Notes: generated from the sequence alone by a model not told the origin. A stretch of 64,000 nucleotides of DNA from Lentilactobacillus fungorum (GCF_016860605.1 NZ_BNJR01000017.1:186001-250000); one strand, 5' to 3'. Counted from the stretch's first letter, positions 24,051 to 34,462 are shown. Numbers and translations: made by a program.

Positions 24051-26444
24051 CTACTTAAATATCTTCACATATCTACCATTAGCGGTTACATACCCACCAA
24101 CAACTTGATATCGTTTAGCCCCAAAGGTTGCCATTGAATCTGGATGTGAATATTGCCAATTTTTAACTTTCAAGAGGGTCCCCTTTTTGATCTGTTTATT
24201 GCGCTTGCCAAAGTTGACATTATTGTAACGATAGATTGGCTGCTTAACTTTGATTTGCTGAGGTTGTTTCAGTTTGCCTGCAAAAACTAACTTTCGGTTG
24301 CCAGTGATGTAATGACCGTTGCTTAATTTATATCGGGTCGTTAGGTTATGCTTAACGAACCCTTTAACTTTCAAGCGAGTTCCTTGCTTGAAATTCTTAA
24401 CCTTGCCCGTTAAGTTCTTATTTTTATATTCATTTACCCCGCGCGCCGCAATCACTGTTAAGGTTTGATGCTTACCTTGGTAATAAACAGGACGAACATA
24501 GGCCCACTTAGCGGTAATATAGCCAATCTTACCGGCAGTTTTGCTATGATGATTGACATCTTTTACAAGATATCGGAGATTGCCATTTTTTGACTTAGCC
24601 GTATCCGTTACCACAAACATCGGCCGGTTAATCCGTGGTTTACGCGTATAACTAGCCAATCGTTCGTTCTTTTTGAAGTTCTTATTCTTATATAAATAGA
24701 TCTTCTTTAAAGCATAAACCGCGCTACCTTTTTTAACTATTTCGGATTTACTTGGTTGAGCTGGCTCAGTGGCGGTGATTGTTCCAGAACCATCTCCGTT
24801 CGGCCCACTTGGTTCTGGAATAGGCGTTGGGTTTACCGGATTAATTGGCGGATTTGGTATTGGTGATTGGTTGCGAGTATATCGATAATAAACGATAGCG
24901 CCCTTCTCAGCATCAAACGTACCTCTTAGCGGTCCTTGAACATCTTTAAAAGTATAAGTTGGAATAGTCAGCTTGTACTGCGGGCCGCTAACGTCGTAAG
25001 TGTCGCCAACGTTACCATTAACTATTTTTTCTGGCGCAATGACTTGGGATGGATTATCTGCATCAACGTAACGAACAATCACCGGTTTGCCGGCAACCGG
25101 TTCTGACTTTGTACTAAAATTATAAGTAATCGTTGGCACGGAATCGTTAGTATATTCTCCAACAGCGGGATCACTAACCGAAATTTGATTGAATTGATAC
25201 TGATCTTTCAATGCATCAATAACGGCTTGAATCTTTTGGTTTTGCGTCGAGCCAGTGTCAGCAAGCTTGAAACTATTAGAGCCACTTAACGCTAAATTCC
25301 ATTTATCGCCCAACGGCCCGGCCAGTAGCATCGGCGAATGGATATCTTGACCATTATCGGCGTTCTTAAATTGAACGTTAATATTACCAACCTCATCATC
25401 AAGAACAAAGGGCTGGACTACTACGCCATCATAAGGAAAGCCAACTTCTCCAAACAACTTATCGGTCCAAGTAGACGTCAGGTAGCCACCGATTTTGCCT
25501 TCCGGAAGAAATTCTGTTGCTTTTAAATCTGTCCAGTTAATTTGTGATTTAGGTGTATCAATTGGACCCCCATTGGCAGTACTGGCGTATCGACCAAACC
25601 AGCTATCTTGAGAAGCATCATCATAATAAGGCGTCACCAGCACTGCTTGACCTTCAATATTCTTAATTGTAAAGGTCGGACTGGCCACACTGGCAATGTG
25701 ACTGTTTACCGTGATCGTTGGTAACATGTAGCGTTGATAGCCAATTGTCAGATTGGGATCAAGTGTCGCCGCTGAAGATTGAAGTGGCGAAATATCAGTG
25801 ATTTGGTTATGGCTTAAATCAGTAACCATCCCATTTACGGGAGATTTGAATACTAATTTTTTACCTGCTAAAGCACTAATATCATGAACGCTGTTAAGCG
25901 AAATATTCACCGTGGTTAAGTTGCTTAATCCCGTCAAAGCACCAATGTCTGCCAACCTCCCATTTGAAATGCCACCATCCCATCTCATTTGAGCATCGGT
26001 ATCTGGTGAAACTTCGATGCTGGTCAACCGGGTTGCATACTGCAGACCATCAAGGCTTCGAACATTCATCACTGCATTATAGTAAGCTTGATTTTCATAC
26101 TGAACACTTTGACCGGTGGGATCCTCACTATGATTTCTAACGGTTCTCAAAGTCGTTAACTCATCATCCAAGAGCTGCTGAGTTATCTGGTTTGTCGATG
26201 AAATTCGACTACCGTTAATTTGAACGTCTTTTTGCTGCAACTCCACTAAGACGATTGTCTGCAAGTTCTTATCCGGCATCCAATCGTCAATCACTGCATC
26301 AGCGGCAACCCTTGGCTGATTGGATTCCTCTGCTCCCATGCTCACAATACTATTACCAATCATTCCAAAGCCAAAGAAAAGTGCGATTGCCACAGCATAT
26401 TTCAAAATGGCGTGTCGTAAATCTGCTTGCTTGGTGTTGCCCAT
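24051..26444 (-). CDS. Large secreted surface protein with LRR, MucBP and repeated C-terminal modules
   Basis: A protein of about 797 residues. In order: N-terminal hydrophobic signal segment; leucine-rich repeats (LTSIEV, LTGLSNLTTVNISLN, VTDLSHNQITDISPL); a beta-rich region; a MucBP domain (VIVRYVDADNPSQVI to AIVYYRYTR); a proline-rich spacer (PIPNPPINPVNPTPIPEP); and about 230 very basic residues with three or more repeats of the YLYKNKNFKKNERLASYTRKP type (DUF5776-like), which probably bind the wall electrostatically. No LPXTG motif. The likely start is ATG 26444 after GAGGGGG. A role in adhesion to mucus or plant surface is an inference from the domains. Confidence 0.85.
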   Translation of the reverse strand: MGNTKQADLRHAILKYAVAIALFFGFGMIGNSIVSMGAEESNQPRVAADAVIDDWMPDKNLQTIVLVELQQKDVQINGSRISSTNQITQQLLDDELTTLRTVRNHSEDPTGQSVQYENQAYYNAVMNVRSLDGLQYATRLTSIEVSPDTDAQMRWDGGISNGRLADIGALTGLSNLTTVNISLNSVHDISALAGKKLVFKSPVNGMVTDLSHNQITDISPLQSSAATLDPNLTIGYQRYMLPTITVNSHIASVASPTFTIKNIEGQAVLVTPYYDDASQDSWFGRYASTANGGPIDTPKSQINWTDLKATEFLPEGKIGGYLTSTWTDKLFGEVGFPYDGVVVQPFVLDDEVGNINVQFKNADNGQDIHSPMLLAGPLGDKWNLALSGSNSFKLADTGSTQNQKIQAVIDALKDQYQFNQISVSDPAVGEYTNDSVPTITYNFSTKSEPVAGKPVIVRYVDADNPSQVIAPEKIVNGNVGDTYDVSGPQYKLTIPTYTFKDVQGPLRGTFDAEKGAIVYYRYTRNQSPIPNPPINPVNPTPIPEPSGPNGDGSGTITATEPAQPSKSEIVKKGSAVYALKKIYLYKNKNFKKNERLASYTRKPRINRPMFVVTDTAKSKNGNLRYLVKDVNHHSKTAGKIGYITAKWAYVRPVYYQGKHQTLTVIAARGVNEYKNKNLTGKVKNFKQGTRLKVKGFVKHNLTTRYKLSNGHYITGNRKLVFAGKLKQPQQIKVKQPIYRYNNVNFGKRNKQIKKGTLLKVKNWQYSHPDSMATFGAKRYQVVGGYVTANGRYVKIFK

Positions 26445-26721
26445 CACAAGTACCCCCTCATTTAAATTCACAAACCATTAACTTGGTCTACAAAATTGAT
26501 ACATAGCTCACAATGACACCGCTTACATTATATCATTATTAGGAATTTCTTTGAAGGAAACCGTCTCGGGGATAATAACCTATCCTCTGAAGTAGCCCCC
26601 CAGCCACTACCGGTGCTAAGTTGCAAAATCATAATTGATTGCTCGTGATCGGCATGAGCTATGGAAGTAAGGATTTAGCTGTTCGCAGAAAATCAAATTT
26701 ACTCATAAATTTGACTCCCGC
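26445..26721. other. Gene-free region between surface protein and phosphoketolase
   Basis: No coding signal on either strand. It should carry the promoter of the surface protein gene, but I cannot assign clear boxes. Confidence 0.4.
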
Positions 26722-26757
26722 AAAAAAGCCCCTCCACCCATAACAGGCAAAGAGACT
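26722..26757 (-). terminator. Terminator of the phosphoketolase gene
   Basis: AGCCCCTCCACC pairs with GGCAAAGAGACT through several G-T pairs; six T follow on the minus strand. Confidence 0.65.
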
Positions 26758-26802
26758 TCATTTTTACTATTAACTTCTACCAATTACCGTGTAATCAACG
26801 CC

Positions 26803-29208
26803 CTACTTCAAATCTTTCCATTCCCAATTTCGGATTTCTGGTAGATCGGCACCATTTTGGCGAATGTAATCATGGTGCTCTTGGAGCTTATCGTCCATCT
26901 TCGACGTAAATTCAGCAGATTGCTCGCCATACACATCTTTGGCAACTTCTTCGGCCAAGTGGAATCGGTCCAAGTGGTTGAGTACTCGCATGTCAAATGG
27001 TGTTGTGATGTCACCATCTTCCCGATAACCATGAACATGCAGATTGTGATTGTGACGACGGAAGAATAAACTTTCAATCAGGTCTTCGTAACCGTGGAAG
27101 GCAAAGACAACCGGCTTGTCTTTGGTGAAGTAGTTATCAAACATTTCATCACTCAGCCCACGGGGATCAAATTGTGGTGAATGCAATCTTAACAAGTCAA
27201 CTACGTTAATGAAACGAATCTTCAAATCTGGGAACTGCTGATGCAAAATACCAATTGCTGCCAAGCTCTCAAGGTTAGGTTCAGTGCCCGCGGCAGCCAT
27301 CACAACGTCTGGCTCTTCACCCGCCTTCGTGGTACTTGCCCAGTCGATGACCTTCAAGCCTTGATCAACTAACTGCTCTGCTTCTTTCACTGAGTAGAAT
27401 TGTGGTCGCAAATGCTTAGAAGCCACCGTGATATTCAAAGTTTGCTTCATATTCAATGCCTTGTGCATCACTGCCAACAAACTATTCGCATCGGCCGGTA
27501 AATACTCGCGAATATACTTCGGCTTCTTTTCAGCCAAATGCGTTAAAACCCCTGGGTCTTGGTGTGAGTACCCATTATGATCTTGCTGGAATGACGTTGA
27601 AGATGAAATGATATTCAAGGATGGGTACTTTTTACGCCATGGCTGCTCATCGGCTTCACGAATCCACTTGAAGTACTGCGTCAACATAGAATCAACTACT
27701 CGCAAAAAGGCTTCATAACTTGCAAAAACACCGTGACGACCAGTCAAAGTATAGCCTTCAAGCCAACCTTCATCTTGATGTTCTGAAAGTTGTGAATCGA
27801 TGATCCGGCCACTGGCACCCATCCACTGATCATTTTGCATTTGAATTGGATCTAGCCATTGCCGTTTGGTTACTTCAAAGGCATCTTGCAGCTGATTGGA
27901 GGCCGTTTCATCAGGGCCAAATAATCGGAAATTATCAGGATTACGCTTAATGACATCCCTGAAGAATTTCCCTAATTCGAGCATATCTTGGCCGCCTTCA
28001 CCAGTTCCCCGTTTGGAATTATCCAGCGCGTAATCGCGCCAATCCGGCAAATCCAACTGCTTTTGGTTCTTGCCCGCATTGGTAATTGGGTTAGCCGCCA
28101 TTCGGGCATCCCCATCAGGGGTCGTTGCCCGAATTTCTGGTTTCAAGGTGCCGTTTTGGTCAAATAGTTCTTCTGCTTTGTATGATTTGAGCCAGCTAAC
28201 CAACGCATCAGCGTGTTCCATGTGTTCTGAGTCAACCGGGATTGGAATCTGGTGCGCCCTAAATGATCCTTCAATGGGTTTGCCGTCCCACTCTCTTGGG
28301 CCGGTCCAGCCTTTTGGTGCCCGAAGGATAATCATTGGCCATGTTGGTCGCGTTGCTTCATCAGCTGAGCCTTCGCGGGCTTTCTTTTGAATCGCGTGAA
28401 TGCGTTCGATTGCTGAATCCATTGCTTGGGCCATTACCGGATTTAACTTTTCAGCATCGTCGCCTTCAACAAACGTCGGCTCCCAACCCATACTCTCAAA
28501 GTATTTCGTCAATTCTTCATCCGATTTACGTGACAAAATGGTTGGGTTCGCAATCTTGAAACCATTCAAGTTCAAAATTGGCAGTGCCGCGCCATCCTTA
28601 ACCGGGTTAATAAAAACATTGGAGAACCACGAAGCTGCTAGTGGCCCCGTTTCTGCTTCACCATCACCAATTTCAACGGCTGCGATAACATCGGGATTGT
28701 CGAAAATTGCTCCGACCCCATGCGACAATGAGTAGCCCAACTCGCCGCCTTCATGCATAGAACCTGGTGTCTTGGCATCGGCGTGAGAGGCAACCCCACC
28801 TGGATACGAGAAACGCTTGAACAACCGTTGAAGGCCTTTTTCATCCTGGGTAATATTAGGATAAATAGTCGTGTAGCTACCATCCAGGTATGAATTGGAG
28901 ACCATCACCTGGCCGCCGTGGCCTGATCCTTCAATATAGAACATGTTCAAGTGATATTTTTTAATAACTCGGTTTAAATGCGTATAAATAAAGTTTTGGC
29001 CAGCAATCGTGCCCCAGTGGCCAATCGGGTGAAACTTCACGTCTGCCTTAGTTAACGGCCGCTTTAACAACGGATTGTCTTGCAGATACAATTGACCAAC
29101 GGAGATATAGTTGGCTGCTCGCCAATACTTGGTCATCAACTCAAAATAGTCTTTTGAGGAATAATCCGGCTCGTTTAAAGCTTGATCTTTCTCTGTCGTA
29201 TTTGTCAT
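26803..29208 (-). CDS. xpkA: Xylulose-5-phosphate/fructose-6-phosphate phosphoketolase
   Basis: An 801-residue thiamine-diphosphate enzyme that splits xylulose-5-phosphate with phosphate into acetyl phosphate and glyceraldehyde-3-phosphate, the key step of heterofermentation. Seen are the N-terminal [12 protein letters not shown] and GSGHGGQ, the TPP motif [16 protein letters not shown] ending in [11 protein letters not shown], the FGPDETASN segment with the catalytic glutamate and the [12 protein letters not shown] segment. Length equals the family. Strong promoter, own terminator. It would serve both the xylose and arabinose routes in the window. Confidence 0.97.
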   Translation of the reverse strand: MTNTTEKDQALNEPDYSSKDYFELMTKYWRAANYISVGQLYLQDNPLLKRPLTKADVKFHPIGHWGTIAGQNFIYTHLNRVIKKYHLNMFYIEGSGHGGQVMVSNSYLDGSYTTIYPNITQDEKGLQRLFKRFSYPGGVASHADAKTPGSMHEGGELGYSLSHGVGAIFDNPDVIAAVEIGDGEAETGPLAASWFSNVFINPVKDGAALPILNLNGFKIANPTILSRKSDEELTKYFESMGWEPTFVEGDDAEKLNPVMAQAMDSAIERIHAIQKKAREGSADEATRPTWPMIILRAPKGWTGPREWDGKPIEGSFRAHQIPIPVDSEHMEHADALVSWLKSYKAEELFDQNGTLKPEIRATTPDGDARMAANPITNAGKNQKQLDLPDWRDYALDNSKRGTGEGGQDMLELGKFFRDVIKRNPDNFRLFGPDETASNQLQDAFEVTKRQWLDPIQMQNDQWMGASGRIIDSQLSEHQDEGWLEGYTLTGRHGVFASYEAFLRVVDSMLTQYFKWIREADEQPWRKKYPSLNIISSSTSFQQDHNGYSHQDPGVLTHLAEKKPKYIREYLPADANSLLAVMHKALNMKQTLNITVASKHLRPQFYSVKEAEQLVDQGLKVIDWASTTKAGEEPDVVMAAAGTEPNLESLAAIGILHQQFPDLKIRFINVVDLLRLHSPQFDPRGLSDEMFDNYFTKDKPVVFAFHGYEDLIESLFFRRHNHNLHVHGYREDGDITTPFDMRVLNHLDRFHLAEEVAKDVYGEQSAEFTSKMDDKLQEHHDYIRQNGADLPEIRNWEWKDLK

Positions 29209-29256
29209 AAACGGATAGCCTCCTTACATTGTTCTCAACCTACAAACATCGATTAG

Positions 29257-29285
29257 AGAATAATGCGATCGGGTTGAACGGTCAA
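29257..29285 (-). promoter_or_regulatory. Phosphoketolase promoter
   Basis: Minus-strand TTGACC (29285-29280), 17 bp, TATTCT (29262-29257). A small palindrome TGTTTCGAAACA lies about 40 bp upstream and could be an operator. Confidence 0.65.
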
Positions 29286-29435
29286 GCATTTTTACCGGGA
29301 TAATTTCAGCGACAATGTTTCGAAACAATTAAGGTTCAATCATTGTGATTATCAGTTTCTCATGAACGACCAAGTTGATTGGGAGCAGTCGCCAAATGAG
29401 ACTGGCTAATCTTTAACTATTTTCCTTTAACATTA

Positions 29436-31055
29436 CTAATGGCTTAGATAAGCCCTGGTGTAATCATCCTCACCAACTGGGTGGCGCAAAACACCCTTCA
29501 AATTTGGATTAACTAAGTGGCTTTCAACCATTTGATACAACGGCACTACTGGCATCGTGGTATTCAAACGGTCTTGGAGATTACGCATGTTCTGCCAATA
29601 TTGCTTAACTTCGGCAGCATGGGAGCTGCTGGCTTCTTGATATTGCTTATCAAAATAGTTGTCTTTATATTTGCCATAATCCTGGGGATTGCTGCTTTGA
29701 AGGATGCTCATAAAACTAATTGGATCAGCAAAGTCTGCCAACCAGAAGACCTGCTCCATATCAAAACTGCCGGTTTGTTCAGCGGATTGTTGACCCTTTG
29801 CTGGCAAGCTCTTTACCGTCACCTGAGCATCAGGCAATGACTTTTTAATTGAAGCTTGGACAAATTGGGCAACGTTTTTGGTGATGGTCTGATCATCGCC
29901 GACTACATTCATCTTAACAGTCCCCTTTTGGCCGGCTTCTTTAACGCCTTGCGCCCAAAGCTTCTTAGCTTTAGCAACGTCGTAAGGATCACTTGGCGTC
30001 GTCTCTTCAGCAAAATCCTTACCGGTAGTTGGGTCTTTGGCCAAATCACGTGACGTATAGGTATATGCTGGCTCAGAGCCGTCCGCCAACACATCTTTGG
30101 TTAATTGCTGGCGGTTCAACACTAAACTAACAGCTTGGCGCATCTTTTGGTTAGCCAAGGGCTGGCCGCTTCTTAAATTTAACCGCAGGTAGTAAGTACC
30201 AGCCTTGCGTTCATGAATCAAATCCTGATTCTTTTGTAAGCCTTTGGCAGTTACGCCAGTAATTGTGGCGTCATCAAGTTTCTTTTGGTCAAACAATTCA
30301 TGAGCCGTATTGGCATCCTTGACGACACTATATTTTAATTCATCGAGATGGATCGCCTTTTTGTCGTAGTAATACTTGTTGCGCTTGAGAGTCCAATTAT
30401 CGTTAGTACCGTTCCAGCCAGTGACTTTGAATGGACCGTTGTAGTACATGTACTTCGAAGCTGTTCCGTACTTAGAACCAAATTTCTTCAGCGCTGTTGA
30501 ATTTTCCGGGAAGAACGCCGGCAACACCATCATCTTGTTAAAGTATGGCATTGGATGTTCCAGTTTAACTTGAAGCGTATGTTTGTTTAACGCATAGGCC
30601 CCCAGTGTCTTAGGTGACTTTTTGCTGGCAGTAATCGCGTCAGCATTCTTAATGCCAGAAAATATGTAATTATAGCCAGATTTGGCAGTTGGCGAGACTG
30701 AGCGTCGCCATGCTGTGACGAAGTCTTGGGCAGTCAATGGGTCGCCATTGCTCCACTTGGCATTTTGCCGTAAGTGAAAGGTATAAGTCAGCCCGTGATT
30801 CGTTGGTTTAACCACCGACGTTGCCGAAGCTGGTGCTGGTTCATTATTCTTATTTGCCCGATAAAGGCCTTCCATACTATTTTCCAACGTATTCCAAGTC
30901 GTAAAGTCAGCATGGTTAGATGTATCCAGCGATAATAATTCAGCTGTCTGCATCAGTGAGACTGAACGACGCTTTGAACTTGACGTTTTATTACCACAAG
31001 CGGCTAAAAGAACCGCTGAGGCACCAATCATTAAAGTAGCTAATAATTTTTTCAT
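29436..31055 (-). CDS. Oligopeptide-binding lipoprotein (OppA-type)
   Basis: A 539-residue family 5 solute-binding lipoprotein. The signal peptide ends in the lipobox LAAC (17-20), then a Ser/Lys linker and the family segment WSNGDPLTAQDFVTAWRRSVSP at about 105-126. It delivers peptides to an Opp transporter encoded elsewhere. It follows the prolyl aminopeptidase gene by 97 nt, so peptide capture and cleavage appear linked under T-box control, unless a separate promoter exists in the gap. GGAGG precedes the ATG. Confidence 0.9.
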   Translation of the reverse strand: MKKLLATLMIGASAVLLAACGNKTSSSKRRSVSLMQTAELLSLDTSNHADFTTWNTLENSMEGLYRANKNNEPAPASATSVVKPTNHGLTYTFHLRQNAKWSNGDPLTAQDFVTAWRRSVSPTAKSGYNYIFSGIKNADAITASKKSPKTLGAYALNKHTLQVKLEHPMPYFNKMMVLPAFFPENSTALKKFGSKYGTASKYMYYNGPFKVTGWNGTNDNWTLKRNKYYYDKKAIHLDELKYSVVKDANTAHELFDQKKLDDATITGVTAKGLQKNQDLIHERKAGTYYLRLNLRSGQPLANQKMRQAVSLVLNRQQLTKDVLADGSEPAYTYTSRDLAKDPTTGKDFAEETTPSDPYDVAKAKKLWAQGVKEAGQKGTVKMNVVGDDQTITKNVAQFVQASIKKSLPDAQVTVKSLPAKGQQSAEQTGSFDMEQVFWLADFADPISFMSILQSSNPQDYGKYKDNYFDKQYQEASSSHAAEVKQYWQNMRNLQDRLNTTMPVVPLYQMVESHLVNPNLKGVLRHPVGEDDYTRAYLSH

Positions 31056-31152
31056 GCAAATACCTCCAATAACTTATTTTTAAAATAACTATGAAGGCCG
31101 CCGTATCTGGTCGACCTGCAATTATCAGGCTCTTGGTTAGGCTGACTTAACT

Positions 31153-32055
31153 TTATTCATTAAACGTGCCAGCTTCCACGTCTTTCAGGAATTCGCCCAA
31201 CGTTTTGAAAAATGCGTCCGGATTATCAATACTATGGCAGTGACCGCCATCCGGGGTGAGTACTAATCTTGAATGTGGAATTTGTTCGTGCATCCGCTGG
31301 GCGGTAGCTAATGGCATCGTGTCATGATCGCCAAACGTCAGTAACGTTGGTACGGTAATGTTATGAATATCTTGGCGACGATCCCAACCATTCAACGTTC
31401 CAACCATGACAAACTCGTTGTTGCCTTGAAAATGGTTATATACCGGCGTTGCCATCGTCTCAACTAAATGTCGCGGTGCTTGGCTAGGATGCCGCATCAC
31501 ATAAATCTTATACAATTGGGCAACCAACTCTTGATATTTAGGGTCATCAAAGCGTTCGTGGGCTTCAATGTCTTTCATGTATGTCACTTCAAACTTCGAG
31601 AATGTTTTTTCCCGCAGTTGATTGATGTGAACGGTGTATTCTTCAATGTTGTCAATCATGCTCATAATGACTAAGCCTTTTAAGTGATTGCCATACTTCA
31701 AGGCATATTCTTGTGCAAGTAGTCCGCCCCACGAATGCCCAAGCAAATAAAAATTTTCTAGGCCTAATTGCTTCCTGACAGCTTCTAGTTCAGACAAGTA
31801 ATAATCCAACGTTAGGTATTGTTGATTTTCGGGCTGGCTAAAATCTGGTTGATCCGAATAAAAAGATCCCAGCTGATCATACATGGATACCTGAACACCT
31901 ACGTTAGCCAACCCATCACCGAAGTTCTCAAACTCTTCGTGATTACTGCCGGGGCCGCCATGGACGCAAAGTAATTTGACGTTACCGTGACCAACAGTTC
32001 TACTAAACAAATGAAACCCATTATCCAATGTCAAAATTCGACTACCTTCATGCAT
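31153..32055 (-). CDS. pip: Prolyl aminopeptidase (proline iminopeptidase)
   Basis: A 300-residue alpha/beta hydrolase of peptidase family S33 that removes N-terminal proline from peptides in the cytoplasm. The oxyanion motif HGGPG is at 32-36, DQLGS at 60-64, the nucleophile elbow GHSWGG has Ser108, and the acid and base lie in GDHDTMP and GGHCHSID. It is preceded by a T-box leader and four palindromic elements, so its expression should rise when a cognate tRNA is uncharged. AGGAGG lies 8 nt before the ATG. Confidence 0.9.
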   Translation of the reverse strand: MHEGSRILTLDNGFHLFSRTVGHGNVKLLCVHGGPGSNHEEFENFGDGLANVGVQVSMYDQLGSFYSDQPDFSQPENQQYLTLDYYLSELEAVRKQLGLENFYLLGHSWGGLLAQEYALKYGNHLKGLVIMSMIDNIEEYTVHINQLREKTFSKFEVTYMKDIEAHERFDDPKYQELVAQLYKIYVMRHPSQAPRHLVETMATPVYNHFQGNNEFVMVGTLNGWDRRQDIHNITVPTLLTFGDHDTMPLATAQRMHEQIPHSRLVLTPDGGHCHSIDNPDAFFKTLGEFLKDVEAGTFNE

Positions 32056-32076
32056 TTTGTTAACCTCCTAAAAATA

Positions 32077-32564
32077 AGTGAGCGAAGCAAAGCGGTTAGA
32101 AAGCGGAGCCTAAGGCTACTTGGCCGAAAATCCCGGGCTTGGATTTTTGGTCAAGTGGCCTTAGGTGCAGCTTTCTGCTTTGCGCAGCTGTCCTAATAAG
32201 TGAGCGAAGCAAAGCGGTTAGAAACTGGAGCATAAGGCATCTTGGCCGGAAATCCCGGGCTTGGATTTTTGGCCAAGATGTTTTATGCGGAAGTTTCTGC
32301 TTTGCGTAGCTATCCTAAAATAAGTGAGCGAAGCAAAGCGCTTAGAAACTGGAGCATAAGGCATCTTGGCCGGAAATCCCGGGCTTGGATTTTTGGCCAA
32401 GATGTTTTATGCGGAAGTTTCTGCTTTGCACAGCTGTCCTAATAAGTGAGCGGAGCAAAGCGGTTAGGGATCGGAGTGTAAGGCTCCTCTAACGGAAATC
32501 CCCGGGCTTGGGATTTTTGTTAGAGGTGCTTACGCGCAGATCCCTGCTTTGCGTAGCTATCCTA
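32077..32564 (-). repeat. Array of four palindromic elements, start-codon subtype
   Basis: Copies: 32077-32195, 32199-32317, 32323-32441 and 32445-32564, each 119-120 bp, spaced by 3-5 nt. The second and third differ at only about four positions. The CACT end lies 21 nt before the pip start and the other end abuts the T-box terminator. All copies point towards pip. Three of the four differ in the stem but keep pairing. Confidence 0.93.
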
Positions 32565-32571
32565 CTGACAA

Positions 32572-32905
32572 GAAAAAAAGCGCCCTTCCAGAGAAATCAA
32601 TCTCTGAAAGGGCGCTCACGCACGGTACCACCTTTTATTTGCTAAAAAAGCCTCACACAAACGGCAACTTCAATGACTCAAAGTTACGATTTGCCGCATG
32701 AATAACGGCTGCGTACCGATGATTGCTTACTTAGTTCAGCCCATAGCTCAAAAGTGATTTTCACTCATGACCCGTTGCCCCTGCTTTCACTTATCCAGGT
32801 TCGCTATTCAACGACTTCACGAGCTACTTTCTTCCTCAACGCTTTTATAATTTTCTCATCAATATTTAATATCACCACACTAATCCGTTTTAAGTTAACT
32901 GTCAA
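32572..32905 (-). promoter_or_regulatory. T-box leader with promoter and terminator, upstream of pip
   Basis: On the minus strand: promoter TTGACA (32905-32900), 17 bp, TAGTGT (32882-32877); a stem I region with GAGGAAGAAAGTAGCTC and the distal loop; the T-box AAAGGTGGTACCG (about 32635-32623); then the terminator GCGCCC...GGGCGC with eight T (32615-32572). The bases pairing with the tRNA end are TGGT, which predicts discriminator base A. The specifier lies in TATGGG: position favours TGG (Trp), while TGGT favours an A-discriminator tRNA such as Tyr or Met. I leave it open. Confidence 0.85.
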
Positions 32906-33057
32906 CCCAGCAATTAAATTGTATCAGCATAGCCAAAACCCTTCTAACACCAAAAATCAAGCGTTAATAAGAACCGGTTGCTTTTCTTTTTAAATTAAAA
33001 TTTTCCAATTATTTACTCACAAACCCATAATCGTTCACGAAATTCTAAGTTAAAATT

Positions 33058-33066
33058 TGCTATAAT
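33058..33066 (+). promoter_or_regulatory. Extended -10 promoter of the CAP protein gene
   Basis: TGCTATAAT, without a convincing -35 box, 50 nt before the GTG start. Confidence 0.5.
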
Positions 33067-33117
33067 AAAGCCAATAAGTAATTTGTGATTAGGAATTCAT
33101 GCATGGGGGGATTTAAA

Positions 33118-33933
33118 GTGCAATCGATCAAAAAACTATTGATTTCATTAGGATTATCACTTGGAGTTGTTTGCCTATCACCGCTAGTAACTAACGCCCA
33201 GACGATTAAATCAATGACCGTTCATTATGTTTCAACTACCGGCCAACAAATTCGAACACCCCTTACATATCATCGTGCTAACAACGGTGTGTCTGCATTT
33301 GGTAACGGTACAGCTTATTCAACAACTGGTTACACGACTGCCAAGGGTTATGTCAAAAAAGTCAAGGGCTACGTTCCCTATAAAATTCAGCAAGATTATA
33401 CTTATAGTGAATTGCCTAACACCCTCACCGTTAAGTACATAAAAGAGTCAACTTTGGCTCGGCGAGTTGAAAAACAATACCTGAAGCAGATTAATGCATA
33501 CCGGGCAACCAAGAAACTCAAAGCATTCAAGCACAATAAAGGCTTAAAAGCCAAAGCAATCGTTCGCTCAAAAGAACTTTGGCAAAAGACCAGCCATACT
33601 CGGCCCAATGGACAATCTTATAACGCTAGCAACAGCGGTTACGCTGAAGTAATGGCTGTTTTGCCCGCTTACTTTTTGCCAACTGGGATTGCAACGGTCA
33701 ATACCGGGCTAGGGGCGATGTTGGTCTATAATCAAAACGGCCTTGTTTCTTACAAAAAGACCGCCCAAACGGCTAGCAACGAATTGTTGACCTGCGATCA
33801 AGAGCACCGGGACACTGAGCTAAATACTTGGGCAACTTACAGTGAACCTGCTTTTAGCTTTCATGCAGACGGCTCGGGGATGATGGCCCAGTTATTTGAG
33901 TTGAAAGGCGCCAGAGGTAGTGGGTCTTACTAG
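33118..33933 (+). CDS. Secreted CAP/SCP-domain protein
   Basis: A protein of about 271 residues with a signal peptide (LLISLGLSLGVVCLSPLVTNA), an N-terminal MucBP-like repeat (MTVHYVSTTGQQI to TVKYIKES) and a C-terminal CAP-like domain: YLKQINAYRATKKLKAFKHNKGLKAKAIVRSKEL and SHTRPNGQSY. CAP proteins are extracellular; the bacterial role is unclear. I chose the GTG at 33118 because GGGGGG lies 8 nt upstream; GTG 33085 and ATG 33103 lack such a site. Confidence 0.75.
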   Translation: MQSIKKLLISLGLSLGVVCLSPLVTNAQTIKSMTVHYVSTTGQQIRTPLTYHRANNGVSAFGNGTAYSTTGYTTAKGYVKKVKGYVPYKIQQDYTYSELPNTLTVKYIKESTLARRVEKQYLKQINAYRATKKLKAFKHNKGLKAKAIVRSKELWQKTSHTRPNGQSYNASNSGYAEVMAVLPAYFLPTGIATVNTGLGAMLVYNQNGLVSYKKTAQTASNELLTCDQEHRDTELNTWATYSEPAFSFHADGSGMMAQLFELKGARGSGSY

Positions 33934-34048
33934 CTTTTGGCGACAAGAAGCCGCATTGTTTCCTAATAAATTTTGAATGGAAGCTGGCGGTTTTGACATC
34001 CAAGCAAGATGATACGCCAACGGCCCTGGGAGCCACGCTTGGTTGCTT

Positions 34049-34143
34049 AGTGAAAAACAACTACTCCCAATATCAGCGATGGCGCCATAAAATCCAGAAC
34101 TTAGATTTTACGGCGCCATTGCTGATATTACTGCAGCCAACCG
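34049..34143. repeat. Long single-copy hairpin element
   Basis: The inner stem, starting AATATCAGC at 34069 and ending GCTGATATT at 34129, has 26 pairs with one mismatch and one G-T pair. An outer GGTTG/CAACC pairing flanks it. The centre AAATCCAGAACTTAGATTT has the same style as the dispersed palindromes but the arms are unrelated. Confidence 0.6.
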
Positions 34144-34163
34144 CTTCTCTCTGCCAACCACAA

Positions 34164-34204
34164 AAAAGGCCCCTGCTAACACGCAGAGGTCTGAGGGGTT
34201 TTTC
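34164..34204 (+). terminator. Terminator of the CAP protein gene
   Basis: GGCCCCT pairs with AGGGGTT, TTTTTC follows on the plus strand, 230 nt after the stop codon. Confidence 0.65.
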
Positions 34205-34306
34205 ATATTGAGGGGTAATTCATGAAGTTAAGAAATCGTTGGGGGTTTCTTAGTAATTATTTGAGGGGTGAATTATTAAAATAGTGTGTATCATTTGCGC
34301 AGAGGC

Positions 34307-34462
34307 TTATGCTTTCACAGGCATCCCTTCTTTCATAGCAGGCAGCGCCAGGTAAATCAACCATTTCATGACATCAAGGTATTGGTTTTCTTGAAAGAAA
34401 TGTTCGACTGTCCAATTTCTCAAAGATGCTGACGCGACCGGCTTCAGATTTTGGGTTCCAGT
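34307..34462 (-). pseudogene. Possible gene remnant
   Basis: A minus-strand frame without start codon reads ...SLRNWTVEHFFQENQYLDVMKWLIYL... to a stop at 34307. It looks protein-like but I cannot name it, and the sequence further upstream (to 34560) has stops in all frames. The rest of 34205-34782 shows no gene. Very uncertain. Confidence 0.25.
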
